Positions 32,453 to 41,008 of a stretch of DNA of 43,847 nucleotides are shown here, piece by piece (positions within the stretch are counted from its first letter, which is position 1; every line of letters starts with the position of its first letter). A program made the position numbers and the translations under genes. The notes beneath the pieces were generated by a model. That model had not been told where the DNA came from, made no database searches, and saw only the letters and a program-made list of their open reading frames with translations. The stretch is from Candidatus Parvarchaeota archaeon. GTDB taxonomy: Archaea > Nanobdellota > Nanobdellia > Parvarchaeales > Parvarchaeaceae. The stretch lies in NCBI GenBank assembly GCA_023380615.1, contig JAMCRO010000027.1:1-43847 (forward strand). The letters run 5' to 3'.

Positions 32453-32887
32453 ATGATAAAAAGCCAAAAAGTAGTGATAGGTTTTGACGGCTCTGAATAC
32501 TCTAAAAAAGCTGTCGAATATACCATTAATAACTTTGACAAAAAGAGTGCAATCTATCTTGTGTATGTGGAGGAAATGCTTGCCCCTTTGTATCTTTCCA
32601 ATCCAAGTCTTTTTATAGATGACAGTGTAATTAAAAAAATCAGGGAAAAAACCAAAAAAGAGCTTCAGCATCAAGTTGAAATAATAAAAAAGAAGGGATT
32701 CAAAGCCCAGTATGAATATATTGAAGGTTATCCGCCAAATCAGATAATAAACGAGGCAAAACGGAAAAATGCGGACATAATAGTAGTAGGAAGCCGTGGG
32801 ATGGGGAAGTGGAAGGGCTCCGTCCTTGGATCGGTAAGCCAGGCATTAACTGTAATCAGCAAGATACCGCTTCTTATAATAAAGTAA
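32453..32887 (+). CDS. universal stress protein (UspA), 144 aa
   Basis: An alpha/beta UspA fold protein of the ATP-binding type. VVIGFDGSEYSKKAVEY opens the first strand and helix, and the ATP motif G-x2-G-x9-G-S is present as GSRG(MGKWKGSVL)GS near the C-terminus, ending in IPLLIIK. Single domain, dimer expected. Its exact stress role is unknown. The frame is open from ATG 32447, but the box A-like TTTAAATAAC at 32424-32433 is 26 bases upstream of ATG 32453, so I take MIKSQ as the start. It follows the GH15-like gene by about 28 bases on the same strand. Confidence 0.93.
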   Translation: MIKSQKVVIGFDGSEYSKKAVEYTINNFDKKSAIYLVYVEEMLAPLYLSNPSLFIDDSVIKKIREKTKKELQHQVEIIKKKGFKAQYEYIEGYPPNQIINEAKRKNADIIVVGSRGMGKWKGSVLGSVSQALTVISKIPLLIIK

Positions 32888-32888
32888 T

Positions 32889-33395
32889 TCAAGGCAAGTA
32901 TTCCCAAAGGTAATAATCCTGCTTTCCAAAGTATTTTTTTAGCTTTCCGACTTTTCTAAAGCCTGCCTTTTTCAGGAATTTCTTTGATTCCTTGTTTAAA
33001 ACAGGGGAAAGGCACTGTATATTGTGTATTTTGTTTTTCCTAGCGAAGTCTACGATTTTCTTTAGCAGGGACAGACCCACTCCCTGCCGTTTATACTTGC
33101 TGTCGACAGCCAATAAGTCTACACGAATAAGCCCGTCTTGGTATAACTCAGAAGCGCATGCTCCCATAATTCTTCCATCACTTGACTTGGCGGAGAAAAC
33201 CGGGTAGTACTTCATTGATTTAAAATTTAGGTTTTTGTCATTGTATGGATCTAAGGAAGACCACTGGCTTTCACTGTTTTCAATAGAGCTAGATTTAACC
33301 AAGTTTCTTAGAAATTTTATGGTTTTTTTACGGCCATATTCGCTTTCTTCCAAGTTTACGTCAAAGGCTATTCTTTCCTTGATCTTGAATTCCAT
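32889..33395 (-). CDS. GNAT-family N-acetyltransferase, 168 aa
   Basis: Acetyl-CoA-dependent acetyltransferase fold: the strand 4 segment IRVDLLAVDSKYKRQGVGLSLL (about 97-118) contains the acetyl-CoA pyrophosphate loop KRQGVG, followed by helix KKIVDFARKNKIHNIQC. The C-terminal FLKKAGFRKVGKLKKYFG is typical of the family's last strands. The first 60 residues are an extra charged region. Acceptor substrate unknown. It is convergent with the uspA gene, the two stops lying one base apart. Confidence 0.85.
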   Translation of the reverse strand: MEFKIKERIAFDVNLEESEYGRKKTIKFLRNLVKSSSIENSESQWSSLDPYNDKNLNFKSMKYYPVFSAKSSDGRIMGACASELYQDGLIRVDLLAVDSKYKRQGVGLSLLKKIVDFARKNKIHNIQCLSPVLNKESKKFLKKAGFRKVGKLKKYFGKQDYYLWEYLP

Positions 33396-33553
33396 GTTAT
33401 GGTGTTGGATAAATCTTATTTTTTAATGATATTGATGCCTCTGTGCTTATTTATAGTTTCTTTGGGAATTACGTAGTTGTTATACACTGTCAATTTTCCC
33501 TTATTTTCAGTTAAAATTTAACTATTTTATTATTTATAAGTAATAATAAAAAG

Positions 33554-33563
33554 CTATTTATAT
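33554..33563 (+). promoter_or_regulatory. box A of the membrane-protein/pseudokinase operon
   Basis: CTATTTATAT, centred about 31 bases before the ATG at 33590, leaving room for a very short leader that holds AAAGGG. Confidence 0.5.
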
Positions 33564-33589
33564 GGGTAGTTTTCATATAAAGGGTATGT

Positions 33590-34513
33590 ATGGATATAAG
33601 TCGAGATGCAACAAACCCGAGCAACCCTCTACAAGAAGAGTATGTAAAGAAAGGCCTGCTTTATCAGCAGGTTGATAAATTTTTAGGCCATGCAGAGAAT
33701 GCGGGATACGGTTTTGCTGACCTGCATTCAAATAAAAACAAAAACGGAATAGAGCTTGTCTTAGGCAATTACAAAGACAACAAAGAATACTACCGCATAA
33801 ACCTTTCAGATATAGTGTATAATGATTCAGAAGAAATTAAAAACAAAAAAATGATAAAAGGAAGGGTTAGTATAGAAAAGTTAATAGATTACAACGAAGC
33901 TGATGGGAAGTACAACAAAGCACAGGTACTTTACACGGAAAATGTAGTTGGGATGACCCCAAGGCAGTATACTAGGCTTTTTTCAAAGGAATATAACTTA
34001 AACAAGGATGAAAACCTTCCAAAAATAAAAAATTACAACCCAAAAACTGTGCTTCTTTATTCTTTTGCAGCAGCATATGGTGCAACAGTAGTATCAATGG
34101 TTGACAACACTGCCCTTGTAAATAACGCTTATTATGGATTTTTGCATTTAGGTATGCTTATTGCACCTTATATTCCGTTACAATTCAGCAAGAAAACTAG
34201 GTCAATACCGCAGATGTTTGGCTTGGCACTTGTTTCATGGATAGCAAACAGCTTGGCTTATTACCCCGTTGGAATATTAATGGGACACACGGCAGATAGT
34301 TTAGAAGGCATATTAAACTTTTACAAATTTCAAGTAGGTCTCGGAAAGGGCAGCTATGTAGACAATTATGGGCCTCTTTTGAGGATAAATTCTAAGACAA
34401 AGGCTTTATCATACGCAGGAAGGGCTGGATTAGTTGGGATTTTATCACAAGCAGATAAAATCTTAAACAAATTAAAAGGTGGCAAAAAGGAGGTAAACAA
34501 TGGAAAACAATAA
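33590..34513 (+). CDS. membrane protein of unknown function, 307 aa
   Basis: I do not recognise this protein. Residues 1-155 are soluble and charged, with Tyr/Asn-rich text (ENAGYGFADLHSNKNKNG, then VLGNYKDNKEYYRINL). Three or so hydrophobic segments follow at about 159-180, 184-203 and 210-235. The C-terminal 55 residues are again soluble and basic (ADKILNKLKGGKKEV). A soluble N-terminal domain plus membrane hairpins suggests a receptor or scaffold. It overlaps the pseudokinase gene by 14 bases; the strong Shine-Dalgarno site of that gene lies in its last codons. The two proteins are therefore expected to act as a pair. It is lightly expressed by appearance (ordinary box A, no strong SD). 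Confidence 0.75.
   Translation: MDISRDATNPSNPLQEEYVKKGLLYQQVDKFLGHAENAGYGFADLHSNKNKNGIELVLGNYKDNKEYYRINLSDIVYNDSEEIKNKKMIKGRVSIEKLIDYNEADGKYNKAQVLYTENVVGMTPRQYTRLFSKEYNLNKDENLPKIKNYNPKTVLLYSFAAAYGATVVSMVDNTALVNNAYYGFLHLGMLIAPYIPLQFSKKTRSIPQMFGLALVSWIANSLAYYPVGILMGHTADSLEGILNFYKFQVGLGKGSYVDNYGPLLRINSKTKALSYAGRAGLVGILSQADKILNKLKGGKKEVNNGKQ
34489..34494 (+). promoter_or_regulatory. Shine-Dalgarno site of the pseudokinase gene
   Basis: GGAGGT, 5 bases before the ATG at 34500, inside the end of the preceding gene; perfect match to the anti-SD core. Confidence 0.75.
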
Positions 34514-35201
34514 ATTAGAAGAATTGATTAAACAAGATGACGGGGGAATTAGATCTGTAAACTTTGCGTCTATGCCCCATAAAAATGAACTCGAAGAGCA
34601 GGGTTATCATTTTGTGGATGAAAATGAGTACATAGCAAAAACAGAAGCGTACATCTCGCTTTTTCACCCAAACACTTCAGATTTAGCACATCACTTAATA
34701 CTTAAAAGAAATTTTGAAAATGAATTCGAAAAACTTGAGGAAATAAACAGCATAATACCTGAAAACTCGGTAAAACCCATTGCAATGGTATATGATAATT
34801 CAATTTCAAAGGGTTACGTGCGAGGATACATCACAAAAACTGACGGGAGGCTTACTACCCTTAAGGATTACTTGACTTTAGAAAAGGAAAGAACAGAAGA
34901 CTTTAATGCAAGCAATATAACTAACATAGAAAGCCAACTTTCTGCATCAGTAGACAAGCTTAAAGCGTCTAAGATGTACAATAAACTCCCAAGAGGCACT
35001 TTATCTTTGGATAATATCTACGTAACGGAAAAAAATAAGGTAGTTTTAATGAATATGAACTATTTTATGGGTTTCTCGGATAAACACCCAAAACATTTAG
35101 ACAAAGAGCTTAAAAAGACGATAAAATACCTGGAAAAAACAAAGAACAAAAAACTGAGTTATATCGGCGGAGACAGAAACAATCCTGTCCATTATTATTA
35201 A
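34500..35201 (+). CDS. probable pseudokinase (degenerate RIO/Bud32-like kinase), 233 aa
   Basis: Aligns by eye with the small kinase at 13769-14311. SVKPIAM (90-96) matches IVKPIAM. GYVRGYITKTDG takes the place of the hinge TYVLERIDGG. LPRGTLSLDNIYVTEKNKVV (163-182) matches the catalytic loop VHGDLVGGNNIMLTKEMKVK. Here His becomes Arg165, the catalytic Asp becomes Thr167, and the metal-binding Asp of LIDS becomes Asn185 (LMNM); the loop Asn172 is kept. The Gly-rich loop and ATP Lys are not evident. It should therefore not phosphorylate, and may act as a scaffold or regulator. About 55 extra N-terminal and 40 C-terminal residues are present. It is translationally coupled to the membrane protein before it. 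The homology to the kinase is my alignment, not a search result. Confidence 0.65.
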   Translation: MENNKLEELIKQDDGGIRSVNFASMPHKNELEEQGYHFVDENEYIAKTEAYISLFHPNTSDLAHHLILKRNFENEFEKLEEINSIIPENSVKPIAMVYDNSISKGYVRGYITKTDGRLTTLKDYLTLEKERTEDFNASNITNIESQLSASVDKLKASKMYNKLPRGTLSLDNIYVTEKNKVVLMNMNYFMGFSDKHPKHLDKELKKTIKYLEKTKNKKLSYIGGDRNNPVHYY

Positions 35202-35215
35202 CTTTTATTTATTTT
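35202..35215 (+). terminator. T-rich terminator-like tract after the pseudokinase gene
   Basis: CTTTTATTTATTTT directly follows the stop codon at 35201. Archaeal transcription commonly ends at such oligo-T runs without a hairpin. The rest of the gap to 35390 is AT-rich; it holds a 9-bp inverted repeat (CGTAAATAT at 35270-35278 against ATATTTACG at 35327-35335) and nothing else that I can name. Confidence 0.4.
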
Positions 35216-35390
35216 AAGTCATTTAGACAATACGTTAATTAATAATGCTTTCAGAAGATATGTTTACCCCGTAAATATATTTGTTAAACCATAACTTACA
35301 TAGAATATTCAGCCTACTGCCAATAAATATTTACGTGAAAATAAAGATATTAAAAAGAATATTAACTTAAGTAAAAAAATAAATTAAGAG

Positions 35391-38300
35391 TTAACAAGGG
35401 TTTTCGGTATTGTACCAATCTACTTGTACTAAACTACCTGGTGAAGCCGTGCTAGATACTGGAGTTGTTGTAGCATAAATGTTAAGATCAGCACAAACCG
35501 TATCTTCGACAAGCTTATAAGTATAAGAATTTCCAGGTGCAACGGCAAACGTTAGATTCTGAGAAGTGGTATCCTCACTGTATCCTGCGTATGTAATTCC
35601 CCATCCAGTACCGCCTGGTAAGCCAAATGATTCAAACTTGACGGTAACCGGATCAGTTACAACTCCCCCGATTGCGCCAGCTGTATCATTGTTATCTAAA
35701 CCAATCGAAAGATTACTTGAGCTAGGGTTCTCAGTAGAAGTGCCGTATAGGATAGGATCACTCGTACAGGTTCCTACACTGTTCTGATTACAATTCAAAG
35801 TATAAAACCAAGACCAAGGAAATGCATAACCTGAATTATATGCGCCATCATAATAAGAAGTAAGTATATCATCGTCAAGAGTAAACGTTGGGATTGAATT
35901 AAAGTTACTTAAGTTCAGCATTGCAATCTTATCTTCAGAAGACCCTCCTGTGCCTGCATAAATAAAATCGGTATGGCCGACTCCGTATACTCTAAATGGT
36001 ATATATGCCTGTGTCCAGACTTCACTCCCTATTGCTGAACTTAAATCTATCGTACAGTCTTGGCAGCTTCCATTCACGGCCCAGTATGCTGCTATCTCTG
36101 CATGTGCCCCAGAGAAATCAGTAGAACCATAACTACCGCTTACGTATATTTCCTTATTGTTAGGATCATAAACGGGGTTACCAGACCACAATGAATTTGA
36201 ATTCCATGGATTCCCTAAATAATTATTAAACGTAGCACTGCTGTCAGCTTGAACTATCGCAATTTCTGGAACACCAGAAGAGGTATATGTCGGTATCCAA
36301 AGTGTATTAGCATCAGGATTATAACCCATTTGGAAGGTTAGGACACCGCCATTTATAGAGGTATTTGTACTAAGATAACTTTCTCCAGAGATTACATTTA
36401 CTGTAGAGGTGTCAGAGCAGCCACCTGGCTTTGCTGAAGGGCATGCAGTGTTCAAAACAAAGACAAGCCCGTTTGCATACGTTAAAACGGCCGGATAAGC
36501 ATCGGGATAAGGAGGATTGATAACCGCCACTTCGGCATCGGTAGAATCATTTATAACCATAACATCCTGATATAAAGCCACATAATACAAATTATTTTGG
36601 GGATCATACACTATTGAATAAGCATTATTTCCAGAGTAGGCTTCGGAATTTGATCCGGGGCTTGTTGAAACAGTCTGAGCATAATTTGCATTCGGAAGCG
36701 GAAACTCGCTAAATACTTCATTACCCGCTATCATAGTATAACACTCCCAATTTGCCCCCAGCTTAACCTCGGTTCCCATCTCTGCATTTCCGGAGTTACC
36801 GACACATAAAACATTATTCTGGGTAAAGGGCTGCTGATAGCTGTAAGTTCCAACGCTTGAAACATCATGATTTGAAAATGTTATTAGATTTCCATTACTG
36901 GCTTCACCACGCTGACCATTCCACTTGATTGTCCATTGAGTAGAAAATTGCTGCATGCCTACAGAATCTCCAGTATCTACAAATGTCGTAGTACAGTTCC
37001 ATGCATTGAATGTGTAAGAAGAACCTTGATATTCAGAAGGAGTATCGTAAGAAACGCATGCTAAATTGCTGCTATAACCCTCTCCAGTGTAATATGAAAC
37101 AGTTGTTATATCTTTCTGTGTGGTACTTGTAGAAGAACCGGTTGATACTGTAGGTAAAGTTCCATCATAAGTTGCATACCAATCCTGACCAGAAGGCAAG
37201 CCTGTCTCCGAAAAGGTCGTTGTACAGTTCCATGCATTGAATGTGTAAGAAGAACCTTGATATTCAGAAGGAGTATCGTAAGAAACGCATGCTAAATTGC
37301 TGCTATAACCCTCTCCAGTGTAATATGAAACAGTTGTTATATCTTTCTGTGTGGTACTTGTAGAAGAACCGGTTGATACTGTAGGTAAAGTTCCATCATA
37401 AGTTGCATACCAATCCTGACCAGAAGGCAAGCCTGTCTCCGAAAAGGTCGTTGTACAGTCCCATGCATTGAATGTGTAAGAAGAACCCTGAAGAATAGAT
37501 GGGGAAACGTAAGAATTGCAGTCAAGATTTGAACTGTAAGCCTCAGAGTTATAAGAAGAAACAGTAGTTATACCACTCTGGGTAAATGAAATCTGCTTAC
37601 CCGTATTATTTATAGCAGAGGCACTGTCATAGGTCGTATTCCAATTTTGTGATGATGGTAAGCCAGATTCAGTAAAGGTTGTAGTGCATTGCCAGGTAGT
37701 AAAGGTATTACCGCTAGTGCCTTGCTCAGCAGTTATTGATGGATCAGATACACAAGAGATGGTACCACTTTTTGCAGTTGCAGTATAATCTGAAATAGTA
37801 GTTATACCTGTTTGAGTAATAGAAGCTGGAGAACCTGTATCAGCAAGTGAACTTGAAGCACCATCATAATTAGAGACCTGCCAAGTTTGGCTGGAAGGCA
37901 AGCCTGTCTCCGAAAAGGTTGTTGTACAGTTCCATGCACTGAATGTGTAGCTTCCGCCTAACCTTATTGAAGGTGTCTTATAGGAAACGCATGCAAGATT
38001 GCCGCTTTTTGCAGTGGCAGTGTAGTAAACCTGTGCGTTTGCCGTATTGTTTGTCTTTATCTGTATTGCAGAGCCTGTGGAACTGCTTTTAGTAGTGCCG
38101 TTATAGGTTACCTGCCAAGTTTGGCTGGAAGGCAAGCCTGTCTCCGAAAAGGTTGTTGTACAGTTGGATGTAAACGCTATAACTTGCTCTACGCCGGTTG
38201 AATGATATCCTGCTGAAGGGCTTGGTGTACTTGCACAGCCCTGATAGGTAACTGAAGGAACTGAAAAGTAATAACTTCCAAACGGCAAATTAAATGAAAC

Positions 38301-38924
38301 ATTGTCCTTTATGCTTGAAACCGTGGTTGAATTGGTTGATGTGTTATAATTTACAGTGAATGTGCTGCCATATGGCAAACCCCTCTCTACGAAATACGTT
38401 AATTGGTTGTTTATTGGTATTGCGCCGCTTACTAGAGTTGATGATACTGTCCCGTTTGATACCTCATATATGCTAGATTTATAGGGCGTAAAGGAAATTA
38501 GTACCTTTGAAAGATAACTGCTTGTAGGTATACTTACAGGTACTCTGCACAGGGTTGATTGACCGGTTGATATTATACTGTCAAGGCAATAATAAGAAGT
38601 GTAGGTATTGCCGTTAACGTTTACTGTTATTCCGGTTATATTGACAAACTGATTGTAGTTATTTGTTATCTTTACTACCATCATTGTTGAATTAGCCTGT
38701 GCCGCCTGCATTGTTATGCCCTGAAAACCGCTTATTATTGTCGGAGCAGAAGGTACTCTAAAAACGCCCAAAGAAAAAAGTATTAACAATACCAATACTA
38801 TTATTATAAGAATCCAACCCCAGCTCATTAGATAATCTAATGCTGCCTGGGCTTCCCGGTCTTCATTTGATTTCTTTGTATTAACTCTTTTCTTATTATG
38901 CTTGTTTTTTATATTTCGCTGCAT
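35391..38924 (-). CDS. class III signal-peptide (pilin-type) giant repeat surface protein, 1177 aa
   Basis: Begins with a basic leader of about 25 residues, then EAQAALDYLMSWGWILIIIV, the archaeal class III (type IV pilin/archaellin-like) signal with the hydrophobic helix at about 36-55. A PibD-type peptidase should cut near Ala26. The exported part first has a pilin-like beta domain (about 60-165), then six or seven Ig-like units of about 60-80 residues, most opening with TTFSETGLPSxQxW. Two of these are identical at DNA level. A Gly/Tyr/Asn-rich region with YVTN-like beta-propeller repeats follows (about 750-1050), and a final Ig-like unit. Paired Cys in each unit suggest disulfides. It is far larger than ordinary pilins. 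Likely a pilus- or membrane-anchored adhesin. It shares the Ig-like signature with the 3664-7365 protein. Confidence 0.85.
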   Translation of the reverse strand: MQRNIKNKHNKKRVNTKKSNEDREAQAALDYLMSWGWILIIIVLVLLILFSLGVFRVPSAPTIISGFQGITMQAAQANSTMMVVKITNNYNQFVNITGITVNVNGNTYTSYYCLDSIISTGQSTLCRVPVSIPTSSYLSKVLISFTPYKSSIYEVSNGTVSSTLVSGAIPINNQLTYFVERGLPYGSTFTVNYNTSTNSTTVSSIKDNVSFNLPFGSYYFSVPSVTYQGCASTPSPSAGYHSTGVEQVIAFTSNCTTTFSETGLPSSQTWQVTYNGTTKSSSTGSAIQIKTNNTANAQVYYTATAKSGNLACVSYKTPSIRLGGSYTFSAWNCTTTFSETGLPSSQTWQVSNYDGASSSLADTGSPASITQTGITTISDYTATAKSGTISCVSDPSITAEQGTSGNTFTTWQCTTTFTESGLPSSQNWNTTYDSASAINNTGKQISFTQSGITTVSSYNSEAYSSNLDCNSYVSPSILQGSSYTFNAWDCTTTFSETGLPSGQDWYATYDGTLPTVSTGSSTSTTQKDITTVSYYTGEGYSSNLACVSYDTPSEYQGSSYTFNAWNCTTTFSETGLPSGQDWYATYDGTLPTVSTGSSTSTTQKDITTVSYYTGEGYSSNLACVSYDTPSEYQGSSYTFNAWNCTTTFVDTGDSVGMQQFSTQWTIKWNGQRGEASNGNLITFSNHDVSSVGTYSYQQPFTQNNVLCVGNSGNAEMGTEVKLGANWECYTMIAGNEVFSEFPLPNANYAQTVSTSPGSNSEAYSGNNAYSIVYDPQNNLYYVALYQDVMVINDSTDAEVAVINPPYPDAYPAVLTYANGLVFVLNTACPSAKPGGCSDTSTVNVISGESYLSTNTSINGGVLTFQMGYNPDANTLWIPTYTSSGVPEIAIVQADSSATFNNYLGNPWNSNSLWSGNPVYDPNNKEIYVSGSYGSTDFSGAHAEIAAYWAVNGSCQDCTIDLSSAIGSEVWTQAYIPFRVYGVGHTDFIYAGTGGSSEDKIAMLNLSNFNSIPTFTLDDDILTSYYDGAYNSGYAFPWSWFYTLNCNQNSVGTCTSDPILYGTSTENPSSSNLSIGLDNNDTAGAIGGVVTDPVTVKFESFGLPGGTGWGITYAGYSEDTTSQNLTFAVAPGNSYTYKLVEDTVCADLNIYATTTPVSSTASPGSLVQVDWYNTENPC
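36991..37221 (-). repeat. 231-bp tandem repeat, copy 1
   Basis: Identical to 37222-37452 in a base-by-base comparison; one unit encodes a 77-residue Ig-like domain. Period divisible by three. Flanking units share the signature but have diverged. Confidence 0.95.
37222..37452 (-). repeat. 231-bp tandem repeat, copy 2
   Basis: Second, identical and adjacent unit. The next unit (from 37453) starts with almost the same 35 bases and then diverges, as expected for a recent duplication inside an older repeat array. Confidence 0.95.
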
Positions 38925-38999
38925 GTAAATTAAACACTATTAACATATTAATATCTTATAATCCTCAAATTTTAAGGAACGGCTCTAAATCCTCAGACA

Positions 39000-39605
39000 T
39001 TAACTGATTACAGTCTTCCTTATTCTTTTCCAGATGTCACTTTCAAATCTTTCTTGATTTGCCCATCTACCCCTTGAATGATAACCGTATCTTTCCCAAT
39101 ATCCATCCTTATAATCCTTTACCAAAAAGATTAGTTTAAGCCATTTTGCGCTTTTCCAGCCATACAATGAGGGTATAAAAGGCCTTGCCGGGAAACCTTG
39201 TTCCTTTTTGAGAATTTCGCCGTTTAATTTCAAAGCTATAATGGAATCTTCTGTTATGTCCTCTAGGTTAATGGGCACGGTATACCCGTCCAAGCAATAA
39301 AAAATGGCAAACTTAGCTTCTTTATTAACGTCTGCCATTTCAAGGATCTTTTTTAAGGAAGGCCCTTCCCATAAAACGTTCTTAATAGACCATTTTGTTA
39401 CACAGTTGAAATCTAAATTATATTTCAAATGTTCCATCTTATCCAGTTCATCGTACGAAAACGCCAGCTTTTTATTGACAAGCCCATCAATTTCTAATTT
39501 CCACTGGGCTAAGTCAACATCCAAAGAGTTGCCATTTAATGCATCGTACAAAATGAAGTTTTTTATGTAAAACTGGCCTTTTGCAGGCGGAATTTCTTTC
39601 TCCAT
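39000..39605 (-). CDS. molybdopterin-dependent oxidoreductase, sulfite-oxidase fold, cytosolic, 201 aa
   Basis: Single-domain member of the oxidoreductase molybdopterin-binding family (sulfite oxidase/YedY-MsrP type). The Mo-ligating Cys is in DFNCVTKWS (Cys68 when counted from the ATG at 39605). Cofactor-binding elements are VLWEGPSLKKIL and the C-terminal FPARPFIPSLYGWKSAKWLK. It lacks the Tat signal of YedY, the haem domain and the dimerisation domain of animal sulfite oxidase, so it should work in the cytosol with an unknown partner. The frame is open to an ATG at 39629, but GATTTAATT (39628-39637) lies 26 bases before the ATG at 39605. It may oxidise sulfite or repair oxidised Met. Confidence 0.9.
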   Translation of the reverse strand: MEKEIPPAKGQFYIKNFILYDALNGNSLDVDLAQWKLEIDGLVNKKLAFSYDELDKMEHLKYNLDFNCVTKWSIKNVLWEGPSLKKILEMADVNKEAKFAIFYCLDGYTVPINLEDITEDSIIALKLNGEILKKEQGFPARPFIPSLYGWKSAKWLKLIFLVKDYKDGYWERYGYHSRGRWANQERFESDIWKRIRKTVIS

Positions 39606-39682
39606 GCTAAAGTAAAAACTTTTTAACAATTAAATCTAACTAATCCTGCAATGCAATAAACTAAAGTATAAATTTACGTTGT

Positions 39683-40579
39683 CTAATGTCTTTTTTGCTT
39701 TTCCAAGGAGTTTCTTATTTTTATCAGGGCCTTTATTATCTCGCTCCTTGGTATATCCTCTGACTGTGACTTGCATACAGCATTGATTGAGAATACGTTG
39801 CTTTTATTTGCAAAGCTTGTTTCAGATATGAAAACTGACGGCAAACCTTTTACAAATGAAAGCTTCTTCAGTTCTGATTTTGTCGTTTCCATAAATTTAT
39901 CCGGATCTATCAATGAAGGCACTTCATATCTTACTTTTACATTTCTGTATTCTTCATTATTTATAAAGATGGAAGCCTGCAATACTATGCTGTTCGGTAT
40001 CTTTATGGGAATATTGTTGTCTAAGCGTATTGTGGTAAATGTCAATGTCATCTTTTCTACTATGCCAGTATAACCCGGAACAAGGAAATCCTCAGAAAAG
40101 AATTTTGGGGGATAACTTGGTGCTATCAAACCATACTGCCAAGTGCTTAAAGTTATCCTGTCGCCTATATTGAATGGCTTGGAAAAAAGAAGAACTATTC
40201 CGCTGAAAAAGTTTGAAAGAGACGCCTGTGCGGCCAGGCCCACTACAACACCTATAAACCCGCCTCCCAATATGACAGAGGTTAATCCTATCTTAAAAGA
40301 CGAAAGTGCAATAGCTATCACTATTATATATCCTGCTAACCTGGTAACAAAAACTATTGTATTGCTAACCTGCTTGTTCTTATTGTTTGCTTTTGCCTCT
40401 ACTATGTCACTTACAAGATTTACGATTAAAACTCCAGCAACCAATATAAGAACAACATATATTACTCCCTTAATATTGGAAGGAATGCCCGGAATTAACG
40501 TCACAATGTATGCTATCACCGAGAAAAGCACCAAAATCGAAAGTATAAAATAGATTTTATTCTTAACTTTTACATCCAT
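39683..40579 (-). CDS. mechanosensitive channel of the MscS family, 298 aa
   Basis: Small-conductance mechanosensitive channel. Three to four TM helices (about residues 10-30, 35-58, 75-95 and 98-120). The pore helix is in GGGFIGVVVGLAAQASLSNFFSG (about 104-126, Gly/Ala packing as in MscS TM3). The beta domain begins with KPFNIGDRI, and the alpha/beta C-terminal domain runs to about residue 290. A short insert, QYGLIAPSYPPKFFSEDFLVPG (about 148-169), lengthens the beta domain. It should release solutes upon osmotic downshock. Monocistronic by position. Confidence 0.93.
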   Translation of the reverse strand: MDVKVKNKIYFILSILVLFSVIAYIVTLIPGIPSNIKGVIYVVLILVAGVLIVNLVSDIVEAKANNKNKQVSNTIVFVTRLAGYIIVIAIALSSFKIGLTSVILGGGFIGVVVGLAAQASLSNFFSGIVLLFSKPFNIGDRITLSTWQYGLIAPSYPPKFFSEDFLVPGYTGIVEKMTLTFTTIRLDNNIPIKIPNSIVLQASIFINNEEYRNVKVRYEVPSLIDPDKFMETTKSELKKLSFVKGLPSVFISETSFANKSNVFSINAVCKSQSEDIPRSEIIKALIKIRNSLEKQKRH

Positions 40580-40627
40580 TACCTTAAAAGAAGCTTATCA
40601 TATAAAATCGTTATTGCTTTGACTCCT

Positions 40628-41008
40628 TTAAGCAAGCTGCTGGTTTCTTCCAAGTACCCTTATTATTGATATTACAAGTGATTCCGCAATTATTATGCTT
40701 ATCAGTAATCCATAAAGATAAAAGTATATCTCAAAGGACGGAGAAGTAAACAATCCCGCAATAAGAAAGAAGGTAACTATGCCTGGTGACAAGAAGAGTA
40801 TTGAAATCTTCCACCAGTTACTCTTGAACAGAGCTACCCTTTGGGTGCTTGCAACTCTCATTTTGCTGAACCTCCTAAAGAAAAGCACTAAGGAAACTAT
40901 TAAAAGCAAGGCCCCGATTGAAACCAATATTATCGGCAAAATAAAGCCTGCCAAGGGATTCACTGCAGACGTACTTATTAAAATGGCGCTACTCATAGCT
41001 AAATGCAA
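40628..41008 (-). CDS. small membrane protein, 3 TM, 126 aa
   Basis: Three hydrophobic helices: about residues 18-42, 68-90 and 94-115, with a basic stretch (RRFSKMRVASTQRVALFKSN) between the first two. No family recognised. Its start overlaps the 3' end of the 184-residue membrane protein gene by 20 bases in another frame, so the two are translationally coupled and probably form a complex. Confidence 0.65.
   Translation of the reverse strand: MHLAMSSAILISTSAVNPLAGFILPIILVSIGALLLIVSLVLFFRRFSKMRVASTQRVALFKSNWWKISILFLSPGIVTFFLIAGLFTSPSFEIYFYLYGLLISIIIAESLVISIIRVLGRNQQLA

Noticed and set aside
36991-37500. Possible CRISPR-like repeat array
   Set aside because: Units are 231 bases, in frame, directly adjacent without spacers, and code for Ig-like domains.
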